A stretch of 5,922 nt of DNA from Clostridia bacterium (lineage in GTDB: Bacteria; Bacillota; Clostridia; Oscillospirales; CAG-382). A program made the position numbers and the translations under genes. Within the stretch, counting starts at the first letter, position 1; each line of letters starts with the position of its first letter. A model generated the notes under the pieces. That model did not search any database and was not told the DNA's origin. It worked only from the letters and a program-made list of their open reading frames with translations. Below, in pieces: positions 1-5,563 of this stretch. Location of the stretch: the NCBI GenBank assembly GCA_017938055.1, contig JAGBCG010000272.1, positions 1 to 5,922 of the forward strand, written 5' to 3'.

Positions 1-1262
1 AAAAAACCAATTCCGGCAAAGGCTTTAAGATTTATATAGGCTCTGTTTTGACAGTGTTTACCATTTCTGTTCTTGTGCTTACTGCAATGGTCGCAAATCA
101 GCTTGTTACAAACACAACATTAGGTGTTGATTCAACCACCATTACTGTTGACGACTCACAAAAGGATAAAGGTGTTCAAATCACCTCCCCCGGTGTTCCC
201 GCCTCTTCCTCAAGCTATGTTGCTTTTGACAGAACCGAGTACGACGGTGAAATTCTCACCATTCCTCAAATTGCCGCAAAGTGCTCTCCCTCAAGCGTAG
301 GTATTGTTTCACAGGTTGAGGTTTCCTACAGCTATCCTTTTGGATTTGGCTCAGGCACAGGCGTTTCTGAGGCATCAGGCTCAGGCTTTATCTACAGCTC
401 TGATGGTTATATTATTACAAATCACCATGTAATCGAGGATGCTAAAAAGGTTACTGTTATACTTCACAACTCTGCTGAATACGAAGCTCAGATTGTGGGT
501 TCAGACAGTCTTTCTGACATTGCCGTTCTCAAAATCAATCCCGACAAGGACACCCCTCTTATCCCCATGGAAATAGGAAATTCTGACGAGCTTGTTGTTG
601 GAGAATCAGTTGTTGCTATCGGTTGTCCTGCAGGTATCGAATTTATCGGCACTGTTACAGACGGTATTGTTTCGGCAATAAACAGAAATGTTGAAATCAG
701 TAACGATTACGGCACAAATCAGAAAACTATGACTCTTATACAGACAAACGCCACCATTAACCACGGCAACAGCGGCGGTCCTCTTATTAACACACGTGGT
801 CAGGTTATCGGTATCAACACCTTAAAGCTTAGTTCTTCAACCTATGAGGGCATCGGTTTTTCCATTCCTATGAACGGTGCTATGCCCATTATCAAGCAGC
901 TTATCGAACACGGCAAGGTTATCGAGCGTACACAGGATGACTTTGCATACGGCAAGGGTGTAATCGGTATTTCCGGCAGTGCTATTTCAGAGGATGAGTC
1001 TGAGTATTACAACATTCCGCTTGGAGTGCTTGTAGTACAGATTGACAAAAACAGTTCAGCTGCAAAAGCAGGACTCAGACGTGGTGACATTATCACCCAC
1101 TACAACGGAAAGAAAGTAACTTCTGTTGACGAAATCAATCAGGCCAAGGGCAGTGCCAGAGCCGGTGAACAAGTTACTGTTACCGTCTACCGTGACAGCG
1201 AAAACGGTTATGGTGACGGCGAAACTCTTGACATTACCTTTACGCTGGATGCTCAAAGCTGA
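1..1262 (+). CDS. htrA: HtrA/DegP-type membrane-anchored serine protease with one PDZ domain (5' end outside window)
   Basis: ATP-independent trypsin-like serine protease of the HtrA/DegP family, expected to degrade or hold misfolded proteins on the outer face of the membrane. The frame is open from base 3 (419 residues visible), so the true start lies left of the window. The TTG at 48 is not a credible start: it has no ribosome binding site and lies inside the membrane segment. Counting from base 3, residues 1-9 are a lysine-containing cytoplasmic end and about 10-34 a hydrophobic anchor, followed by a Ser/Thr-rich linker. The protease domain carries all three catalytic residues: His142 in TNHHVI, Asp172 in SDIAVLK and Ser257 in HGNSGGPL. 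A single PDZ domain covers about 325-415 (AAKAGLRRGDIITHYNG) and reaches nearly to the C-terminus. This architecture matches Firmicutes HtrA/YyxA/HtrB proteins. A terminator follows 17 bases after the stop. Family call is secure; the substrate is unknown. Confidence 0.95.
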   Translation, partial: KTNSGKGFKIYIGSVLTVFTISVLVLTAMVANQLVTNTTLGVDSTTITVDDSQKDKGVQITSPGVPASSSSYVAFDRTEYDGEILTIPQIAAKCSPSSVGIVSQVEVSYSYPFGFGSGTGVSEASGSGFIYSSDGYIITNHHVIEDAKKVTVILHNSAEYEAQIVGSDSLSDIAVLKINPDKDTPLIPMEIGNSDELVVGESVVAIGCPAGIEFIGTVTDGIVSAINRNVEISNDYGTNQKTMTLIQTNATINHGNSGGPLINTRGQVIGINTLKLSSSTYEGIGFSIPMNGAMPIIKQLIEHGKVIERTQDDFAYGKGVIGISGSAISEDESEYYNIPLGVLVVQIDKNSSAAKAGLRRGDIITHYNGKKVTSVDEINQAKGSARAGEQVTVTVYRDSENGYGDGETLDITFTLDAQS

Positions 1263-1279
1263 TTTAACTTAATATTTTT

Positions 1280-1309
1280 CCGGTTTTGTTAAAGCAAAGC
1301 CGGTTTTTT
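1280..1309 (+). terminator. Rho-independent terminator of the htrA-type gene
   Basis: A 9-bp stem (CCGGTTTTG at 1280-1288 with CAAAGCCGG at 1295-1303, one G-U pair) closes a 6-base loop and is followed directly by six Ts (1304-1309). It lies 17 bases after the protease stop codon and separates that gene from the nnr promoter. Confidence 0.9.
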
Positions 1310-1310
1310 A

Positions 1311-1339
1311 TTGACAATCACAATGTTTTGGAGTATAAT
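1311..1339 (+). promoter_or_regulatory. Perfect-consensus sigma-A promoter for nnr-lipoprotein-alr
   Basis: TTGACA at 1311-1316 and TATAAT at 1334-1339 both match the housekeeping consensus at all six positions, with the optimal 17-bp spacer. No TGn extended -10 is present. Transcription should start near 1346, giving a leader of about 73 bases before the nnr ATG. The -35 box starts one base after the T-tract of the upstream terminator. No operator-like inverted repeat overlaps the promoter, so it looks strong and constitutive; that reading is inference from sequence. Confidence 0.9.
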
Positions 1340-1406
1340 ATCCTTTAAAAGATATGAATGTCTGTTTCAACACGAAAGCCTTTTATTTTTAAAACTAATA
1401 CGTAAC

Positions 1407-1411
1407 GGAGG
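1407..1411 (+). promoter_or_regulatory. Ribosome binding site fixing the nnr start at 1419
   Basis: GGAGG lies seven bases upstream of the ATG at 1419, an ideal arrangement. It decides the start: the in-frame TTG at 1311 is actually the first codon of the -35 hexamer, upstream of the predicted transcription start, so it cannot be translated from this promoter. Confidence 0.9.
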
Positions 1412-1418
1412 AAAAGCA

Positions 1419-2927
1419 ATGTACAGTGTTGCACCGCAAGCAATAAAGCTTGCCGACAGTCTTGCAGGCAGTGAATATGGTATTAGCGAGCTTACTTTAA
1501 TGAAAAATGCAGCATCGGCATGCTTTAACGCTCTTTACGGTAAAATTTCCTCTAAAGACAGCATAGTTATTCTATGCGGCAAAGGCAACAACGGCGGTGA
1601 CGGCTATGAGCTTTGCAGAATACTGAAAAAAGAGTGGTTTAACGTTACTTGCATAAATGTCTTTGACTGTGAGCCGTCAACACAAACAGCAAAAGCTGTA
1701 TACAACAATCTGCTTACAGAGGGCGTTACTATTTTAACTTCAAATGAAGCACCTATTGCTATAAAAAACGCATCCGTAATAATTGATGCCATTTTTGGTG
1801 TAGGTTTTTACGGCAGCATAGAAAAGAACAGCACCACAGCAAAGCTTATTTCACTTTGCAATTCTAATGACAACTGTCTTCGTGTTGCCATTGACGCCCC
1901 AAGCGGTATAAACTGTCTTGACGGTACTGTTAAGGGCACTGCTTTCTCGGCACATCTTACACTTACCCTTGCTTTCTACAAAACGGGCACCTTATCATAT
2001 CCTGCAAGGGAGTATTGCGGCAAGATTCAGCTTTTGAAAATCGGCTTTCCAAAAGAGCTTGAAGAAAAAATTCCAAAGCATGCTCTTATTCCCGACTTTG
2101 AATATATAAAAAGCGTACTTCCAAAGAGGCCTGCAAACACTCACAAAGGAAATTACGGCAGACTTTTAATGTTCTGTGCAAGCGAATTTATGACCGGTGC
2201 AGGTATTCTTGCGGCAAATGCTGCATTAAGAAGCGGTGTTGGTCTATTGAACATTGCTCGTGACATTCACACACTCAAAATTCTTCAGCATCATCTGACA
2301 GAACCCGTTTTTTCTCCCATTGACACGGCAAGTGAAAGTGCCGAGAATGATTTGATTTCCCTTTCTCAAAAAGCCACTGCAATCCTTATAGGCTGTGGTC
2401 TTGGAAACTGTGAACACGACAAAAAAGCTGTTTTTTCACTTATTTCCACCTCTCAAAAGCCCATAATTCTTGATGCTGACGGAATAAATGCCGTAAGCCA
2501 GAATATAATGGTATTAAAGGAAGCAAAGGAAGTTGCCATTCTCACACCTCATCCACTGGAGTTTTCAAGGCTTACAGGAAAAAGTGTTGAAGAAATACAG
2601 GCTGACAGAATAAATCTTGCAACAAGCTTTTCAAAGCAGTATGGCTGTGTACTTATTTTGAAGGGTGCTTGTACTGTAATTGCAGGTCCTGAAGGTGAGC
2701 TTGCAGTCTGCACCTGTGGTGGTGCGGGTCTTTCAAAAGGCGGCAGCGGTGATGTTCTTGCAGGTCTTTGCTCTTCACTTCGTGCTCAGGGAATGTCTGC
2801 CTTTGACAGTGCGGTATGCTCTGTCTTTTTACATGCAAAAGCTGCTGATATTCTCTCAAGTGAAATTTCTTCATCAGGCTTTCTTCCATCAGATTTACCT
2901 CTGGCAATAGCTAAACTGCTTCCTTAA
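1419..2927 (+). CDS. nnr: Bifunctional NAD(P)H-hydrate epimerase / ADP-dependent (S)-NAD(P)H-hydrate dehydratase
   Basis: Metabolite-repair enzyme of 502 residues, the usual length for the fused form. The N-terminal YjeF_N epimerase interconverts R- and S-NAD(P)H hydrates, and the C-terminal ribokinase-like domain dehydrates the S form using ADP, regenerating NAD(P)H in the cytoplasm. Visible epimerase motifs are GKGNNGGDG (54-62), DAIFGVGFYG (123-132) and IDAPSG (158-163). The dehydratase half runs from about 235 with HKGNYGR (242-248), LIGCGLGN (323-330), LDADG (351-355), TPHPLEF (376-382) and GGSGDVLAG (441-449). Small departures from the common family pattern are LMKNAA where LMENAG is usual, and CGGAGL before the GGSGD loop where GNPGM/L is usual; neither suggests loss of activity. 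The start is set by GGAGG at 1407. It is the first gene of a transcription unit with a lipoprotein gene and alr; in many Clostridia nnr also lies near alr. Confidence 0.95.
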   Translation: MYSVAPQAIKLADSLAGSEYGISELTLMKNAASACFNALYGKISSKDSIVILCGKGNNGGDGYELCRILKKEWFNVTCINVFDCEPSTQTAKAVYNNLLTEGVTILTSNEAPIAIKNASVIIDAIFGVGFYGSIEKNSTTAKLISLCNSNDNCLRVAIDAPSGINCLDGTVKGTAFSAHLTLTLAFYKTGTLSYPAREYCGKIQLLKIGFPKELEEKIPKHALIPDFEYIKSVLPKRPANTHKGNYGRLLMFCASEFMTGAGILAANAALRSGVGLLNIARDIHTLKILQHHLTEPVFSPIDTASESAENDLISLSQKATAILIGCGLGNCEHDKKAVFSLISTSQKPIILDADGINAVSQNIMVLKEAKEVAILTPHPLEFSRLTGKSVEEIQADRINLATSFSKQYGCVLILKGACTVIAGPEGELAVCTCGGAGLSKGGSGDVLAGLCSSLRAQGMSAFDSAVCSVFLHAKAADILSSEISSSGFLPSDLPLAIAKLLP

Positions 2928-2935
2928 TTTACATT

Positions 2936-2940
2936 AAGGA
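2936..2940 (+). promoter_or_regulatory. Ribosome binding site of the lipoprotein gene, with no normal start codon in frame
   Basis: AAGGA lies 8 bases after the nnr stop. The ATG directly abutting it (2941) and the GTG at 2944 are in a different frame from the lipoprotein and too close for normal initiation. The only in-frame codon at workable spacing that would give a sensible signal peptide is ATC at 2951 (10 bases after AAGGA). Confidence 0.5.
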
Positions 2941-2950
2941 ATGGTGCTTT

Positions 2951-3541
2951 ATCAAATCTCTTTCAAGACTGTTTTTATCATCAACAATAATAATTACAAC
3001 AGTTATATTTATTTGCGGCTGCAGCACAAACAAAAACTCCAAGGATTTACTTTGTGACGTGCTTTATTCAAGCTACGGTGCAAAGGCTGACTACATGATT
3101 GAATCAGACGACAAATACATTGAAGGCTCCTTTGATATTCTGCGTTCGGACAAAATTCAAATGAATTTTACCTCTCCAGACGAGTATTCTTCTATTGCGG
3201 TCAGCGGCGACAGTTCAGGAAGCAGTGATGTTTTTACTTTTGAGCTTCACGGGATTCCCGCAAGTGTCCCAAAAAGTATTGCAAGTGACATAAGCTTATT
3301 ATTTTCTCTGTTTTCAGACGAAATTCCGTCTATCATTTCTTCTCTTGACAAGGAGTCTTTTACTCTTTATGAGGATGACGGAAATGCACGTGTCACCTTT
3401 TCCAAAAATGATATAAACTACAGCATAATTTATTCCTTATCAACAGGAATTCCCATTGCACTTAATGCTTCGGACAAAAATTCTTCTGTCAGCATTACAA
3501 TAACGGATTTTCAATCGGCACAAAAAAAAAGAGGACGGTAA
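2951..3541 (+). CDS. Putative secreted lipoprotein between nnr and alr (start codon irregular)
   Basis: About 196 residues if ATC 2951 is read as Met. The predicted N-terminus is then an excellent lipoprotein signal peptide: MKSLSRLF, a hydrophobic stretch (about 7-22) and a lipobox ICGC with Cys24 (codon 3020-3022) as lipidation site. The mature part is Ser/Asp-rich, with alternating polar and hydrophobic segments typical of beta structure, and ends in a basic QKKRGR tail. Starting at GTG 3059 would remove the whole signal peptide and is wrong. The frame is open back to the stop at 2912-2914, yet holds no ATG, GTG or TTG before 3059. Either initiation is at a rare ATC, or a one-base change or indel (sequence error or mutation) has removed the start. 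I do not recognise the family. Its position before alr is like that of the LolA-fold lipoprotein YdcC in Bacillus, so a LolA/LppX-like fold is a guess. The stop lies two bases before the alr ATG, suggesting translational coupling. Confidence 0.75.
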   Translation: MKSLSRLFLSSTIIITTVIFICGCSTNKNSKDLLCDVLYSSYGAKADYMIESDDKYIEGSFDILRSDKIQMNFTSPDEYSSIAVSGDSSGSSDVFTFELHGIPASVPKSIASDISLLFSLFSDEIPSIISSLDKESFTLYEDDGNARVTFSKNDINYSIIYSLSTGIPIALNASDKNSSVSITITDFQSAQKKRGR

Positions 3542-3543
3542 AT

Positions 3544-4662
3544 ATGGAACACGAAATGATGTACAAAAACTGGTGCACAGTCAATCTTGACAACCTCGTT
3601 CACAACTACCTTTACACCAAAAAACAATTTGACAACACAGTCATTTGTGTTATAAAGGCAGATGCCTATGGTCATGGTTCCCTTGAGGTTGCAACTGCTC
3701 TTAAAGAAGCGGGCTGTGATTATTTTGCAGTTTCCTCCTTTGAAGAAGCAAAACAACTTCGTGATGCAAATATAGACAAGAACATTCTTGTTCTCGGCAG
3801 AGTTATGCCAAATGAAATAAAGGAGGCTGCAAGTCTTGACATTGCACTTGCCGCAAGCTCTATAGGTTTTATACAAGACATTTTAAACGCAGATATCAAG
3901 GGTGACAAAGTAAAAATACACATAAAGCTCAACACCGGCATGAACAGAACAGGTTTTAATGCTTTATCCTCAGGCTATGACGAATTGACACAGGCTTTAA
4001 AACTGATTTCTGACAACAAATCTTTAATTGAAGTTGAAGGCATATTCAGCCACTTTGCAAGTGCCGAGGATGACGAATCTTTTACACGTCTTCAATATGA
4101 CAGGTTTACAAAAGCAGTAAATTACATAAAAATATGGGGAATATCCCCTTCAATCCGTCACATCTGCAACAGTGCCGGCTCTTTAAACTACAAGGATTTT
4201 TCTCTTGATGCCATAAGACTTGGCATATATCTTTACGGATATGAAACGGACGACCCTGATTATCTTCCTGTTATGAGTTTTCATTCGAGAATTCTTGAAA
4301 TTAACGAGTTGAAAACAGGTGATGGTGTTAGCTACGGTCTTGATTTTGTGGCTGACAGAGATATGAAAATAGCTGTTGTGGGAATGGGTTATGCAGACGG
4401 CGTGCCAAGAAGTCTTTCAAACTCAAAAGGCTATGTAATGTGCAATGGCGTACAATGTCCAATTATCGGCAGAGTCTGCATGGATATGATGATGATTGAC
4501 ATATCTTCTGTTGAAAATGCAAAGGTTTTTGACACTGTTACTTTATTTGGCAACGGAAGCGGTGGATATATTTCCTGCACTGAGCAGGCAGCAAACGCCG
4601 GCACAATCGCCTATGAGCTTTTATGCTCCGTTTCCAAAAGAGTTCCTAGAATTTACATATAA
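3544..4662 (+). CDS. alr: Alanine racemase (PLP-dependent)
   Basis: Interconverts L- and D-alanine in the cytoplasm, supplying D-alanine for the peptidoglycan stem peptide. The protein has 372 residues, standard for the family. The N-terminal TIM barrel carries the PLP-binding signature VIKADAYGHG with Schiff-base Lys38. Further conserved elements are KLNTGMNRTGF (Arg135), GIFSHFASAED (His170), CNSAGSL (209-215), RLGIYLYG (Arg225; RPG is more usual), SYG with the second catalytic base Tyr264, GMGYADGVPR (280-289), and GRVCMDMMMID (309-319) with Met313 and Asp314. The C-terminus has SKRVPR where many Bacillus enzymes have SYRVPR, the position of a phosphate-contacting tyrosine. GAGGA at 3531-3535 lies eight bases before the ATG. 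It is the last gene of the unit starting at nnr and is followed by a strong terminator. No mazEF-type pair follows, unlike in Bacillus. Identification is secure. Confidence 0.97.
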   Translation: MEHEMMYKNWCTVNLDNLVHNYLYTKKQFDNTVICVIKADAYGHGSLEVATALKEAGCDYFAVSSFEEAKQLRDANIDKNILVLGRVMPNEIKEAASLDIALAASSIGFIQDILNADIKGDKVKIHIKLNTGMNRTGFNALSSGYDELTQALKLISDNKSLIEVEGIFSHFASAEDDESFTRLQYDRFTKAVNYIKIWGISPSIRHICNSAGSLNYKDFSLDAIRLGIYLYGYETDDPDYLPVMSFHSRILEINELKTGDGVSYGLDFVADRDMKIAVVGMGYADGVPRSLSNSKGYVMCNGVQCPIIGRVCMDMMMIDISSVENAKVFDTVTLFGNGSGGYISCTEQAANAGTIAYELLCSVSKRVPRIYI

Positions 4663-4664
4663 GT

Positions 4665-4690
4665 AAGACAGCTTAAGCTGTCTTTTTTTT
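4665..4690 (+). terminator. Rho-independent terminator of the nnr-lipoprotein-alr unit
   Basis: AAGACAGCTTAAGCTGTCTT (4665-4684) is a perfect 20-base palindrome, folding as an 8-bp stem with a TTAA loop. It ends in a T-tract (4683-4690, eight Ts) and begins two bases after the alr stop codon. Confidence 0.93.
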
Positions 4691-4731
4691 GCAAAAAACA
4701 AGTTATTCTAACATTATTCAAAATATATGTG

Positions 4732-4759
4732 TTTACTTTTCAGAAAAACGTAGTATAAT
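4732..4759 (+). promoter_or_regulatory. Probable sigma-A promoter for the small membrane protein
   Basis: TATAAT at 4754-4759 is a perfect -10. TTTACT at 4732-4737 matches four of six -35 positions at 16-bp spacing. The start site would be near 4766, about 48 bases before the ATG at 4814. It sits between the alr terminator and the small gene, so that gene is probably transcribed separately. Confidence 0.7.
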
Positions 4760-4813
4760 ATACATGATGGGGTTATTATATGTGCTTACAAATTATTAAA
4801 GGAGTTTATTACT

Positions 4814-5089
4814 ATGTCAATGAGAAAATCTATGGATAAAGCAATGACAACCTTGGAAAACAGCACGTCAAAAGTTAAAAGCTTTTACAAGTTCATGAGC
4901 GGTCTTTCTTTCAAAAGCAAGGCCAACATTGACTTACAGCTTAAAAGCAAAAAAAGGCTTAGCCCTATTTACAGATTTGGTTTTAACTGCGACAAGGAAA
5001 TTAAGGTTTTGCCTATTATTTTTGCAGCAATGGGTATACTTTTTATTATGTCCATGCTTTGTTCTTCCAAGGACTGCTGTGACGACTAA
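4814..5089 (+). CDS. Small lysine-rich protein with a C-terminal membrane segment, family not recognised
   Basis: A 91-residue protein I cannot assign to a family. Its first 60 or so residues are polar and strongly basic (many Lys, Ser and Met), probably with an amphipathic helix near the N-terminus. Residues about 64-83 (VLPIIFAAMGILFIMSML) form a single hydrophobic membrane segment. A short tail, CSSKDCCDD, follows with three cysteines and acidic residues. There is no signal peptide, so the likely topology is a tail anchor with the basic part in the cytoplasm (positive-inside). Evidence that it is a real gene: its own promoter, AAAGGAG at 4798-4804 nine bases before the ATG, and a position between two terminators. 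The next in-frame ATG (4820) is too far from the ribosome binding site. Codon use looks like that of its neighbours. Function unknown; the envelope-related genes nearby are weak context only. Confidence 0.8.
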   Translation: MSMRKSMDKAMTTLENSTSKVKSFYKFMSGLSFKSKANIDLQLKSKKRLSPIYRFGFNCDKEIKVLPIIFAAMGILFIMSMLCSSKDCCDD

Positions 5090-5112
5090 AAAACGGGGGT
5101 AATTATCCCCCG
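5088..5112 (-). terminator. Terminator of the minus-strand BofC-like gene
   Basis: A GC-rich 6-bp stem (CGGGGG at 5094-5099 with CCCCCG at 5107-5112, loop 5100-5106) is followed on the minus strand by six Ts (As at 5088-5093 on the plus strand). It lies 15 bases beyond the minus-strand stop. On the plus strand it has no following T-tract, so it should act less well for the converging small gene, whose TAA (5087-5089) overlaps this T-tract. Confidence 0.85.
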
Positions 5113-5127
5113 CTTACATATACATTC

Positions 5128-5481
5128 TCAGCTTTCAAGGTGCTCTTTCATGGTATATAGCTCAAATTCATCTGTGATTACAATACCATTTCTTAAGCGT
5201 TGTCTGTCATATTCAGATATATCTTCTGTTCTTACATTCAATTCGTAGAGCACTCTTGATCCTACAAATACACATATTCTGTTTCCTACGGATTTCACTG
5301 TGTATACTATTGGCTCCTTTTCCTGTGCCTGTGCTTTTATGCTTGTCTGTTCTTCCTTTACTGTATAGCTTACACCATGGGGTATTACCTTTATTCCCAT
5401 AAATGTCAGCATTGTTACAGCAATCAGAATACAGGCATACAAAACGAGTTTTACAAAAGGCTTTCCCTTTTTTTCTTTCAT
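5128..5481 (-). CDS. Membrane-anchored protein with a BofC C-terminal-like domain
   Basis: A 117-residue protein with a lysine-rich start (MKEKKGKPFVK), one membrane segment (about 11-32), a polar Gln/Glu/Lys linker (about 42-57) and a compact C-terminal domain (58-117), predicted to lie outside the membrane. The domain begins YTVKSVGNRICVFVG and ends with DRQRLRNGIVITDEFEL followed by a Glu/Ser end. This matches my memory of the BofC C-terminal pattern (a Dxx.L..GI.v....EL..lLED..S layout). In Bacillus subtilis BofC is a forespore protein that restrains the SpoIVB protease in the sigma-K checkpoint. This protein is shorter and lacks BofC's extra N-terminal domain, so the same role cannot be assumed; clostridial proteins of this kind are mostly uncharacterised. 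AAAGGGGG (5489-5496, minus strand) lies seven bases before the ATG. It is divergent from the PBP gene and convergent with the small gene. Confidence 0.8.
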   Translation of the reverse strand: MKEKKGKPFVKLVLYACILIAVTMLTFMGIKVIPHGVSYTVKEEQTSIKAQAQEKEPIVYTVKSVGNRICVFVGSRVLYELNVRTEDISEYDRQRLRNGIVITDEFELYTMKEHLES

Positions 5482-5506
5482 TCCAATTCCCCCTTTACAG
5501 TTATTA

Positions 5507-5535
5507 TTGTTAAGACACTCTTGTTTTATTCACAA
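5507..5535 (-). promoter_or_regulatory. Possible weak promoter for the BofC-like gene
   Basis: On the minus strand TTGTGA (5530-5535) and TAACAA (5507-5512) each match four of six consensus positions with a 17-bp spacer. This would give a short leader that still includes the ribosome binding site. Matches this weak are common by chance in AT-rich DNA, so this is only a candidate. I found no convincing sigma-F or sigma-G promoter instead. Confidence 0.25.
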
Positions 5536-5563
5536 ACTTACATATCTTACCTTTGGAGGTATC

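Noticed and set aside
48..50. TTG as the start of the protease gene
   Set aside because: No ribosome binding site precedes it, the frame is open to the left edge, and the codons before it encode the charged end and first part of a membrane anchor.
1354..1392. 12-codon leader peptide upstream of nnr
   Set aside because: It has no ribosome binding site, begins about eight bases after the predicted transcription start, and shows no run of regulatory codons or attenuator hairpin.
2653..2907. 84-residue minus-strand ORF rich in His/Gln inside nnr
   Set aside because: It lies fully within the conserved dehydratase domain coding region on the opposite strand, has biased composition and no promoter or ribosome binding site evidence; it is a shadow.
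2941..3057. 38-codon ORF starting at ATG 2941
   Set aside because: AAGGA abuts the ATG with no spacing, the peptide is low-complexity (Asn/Tyr-rich), and the same DNA encodes a clear lipoprotein signal peptide in another frame. It matters only as a possible frameshifted start.
3059..3541. GTG 3059 as the true start of a 160-residue soluble protein
   Set aside because: No ribosome binding site precedes it, and it would discard the in-frame signal peptide and lipobox immediately upstream.
4764..4799. 11-codon ORF (MMGLLYVLTNY) before the small protein gene
   Set aside because: It starts at or before the predicted transcription start and has no ribosome binding site. A leaderless peptide is possible but unsupported.
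5541..5551. GGTAAGATA on the minus strand as a sigma-F/sigma-G -10 for the BofC-like gene
   Set aside because: It resembles the GGNNANANT pattern, but its last position mismatches and no GYATA-type -35 lies at the right distance upstream.
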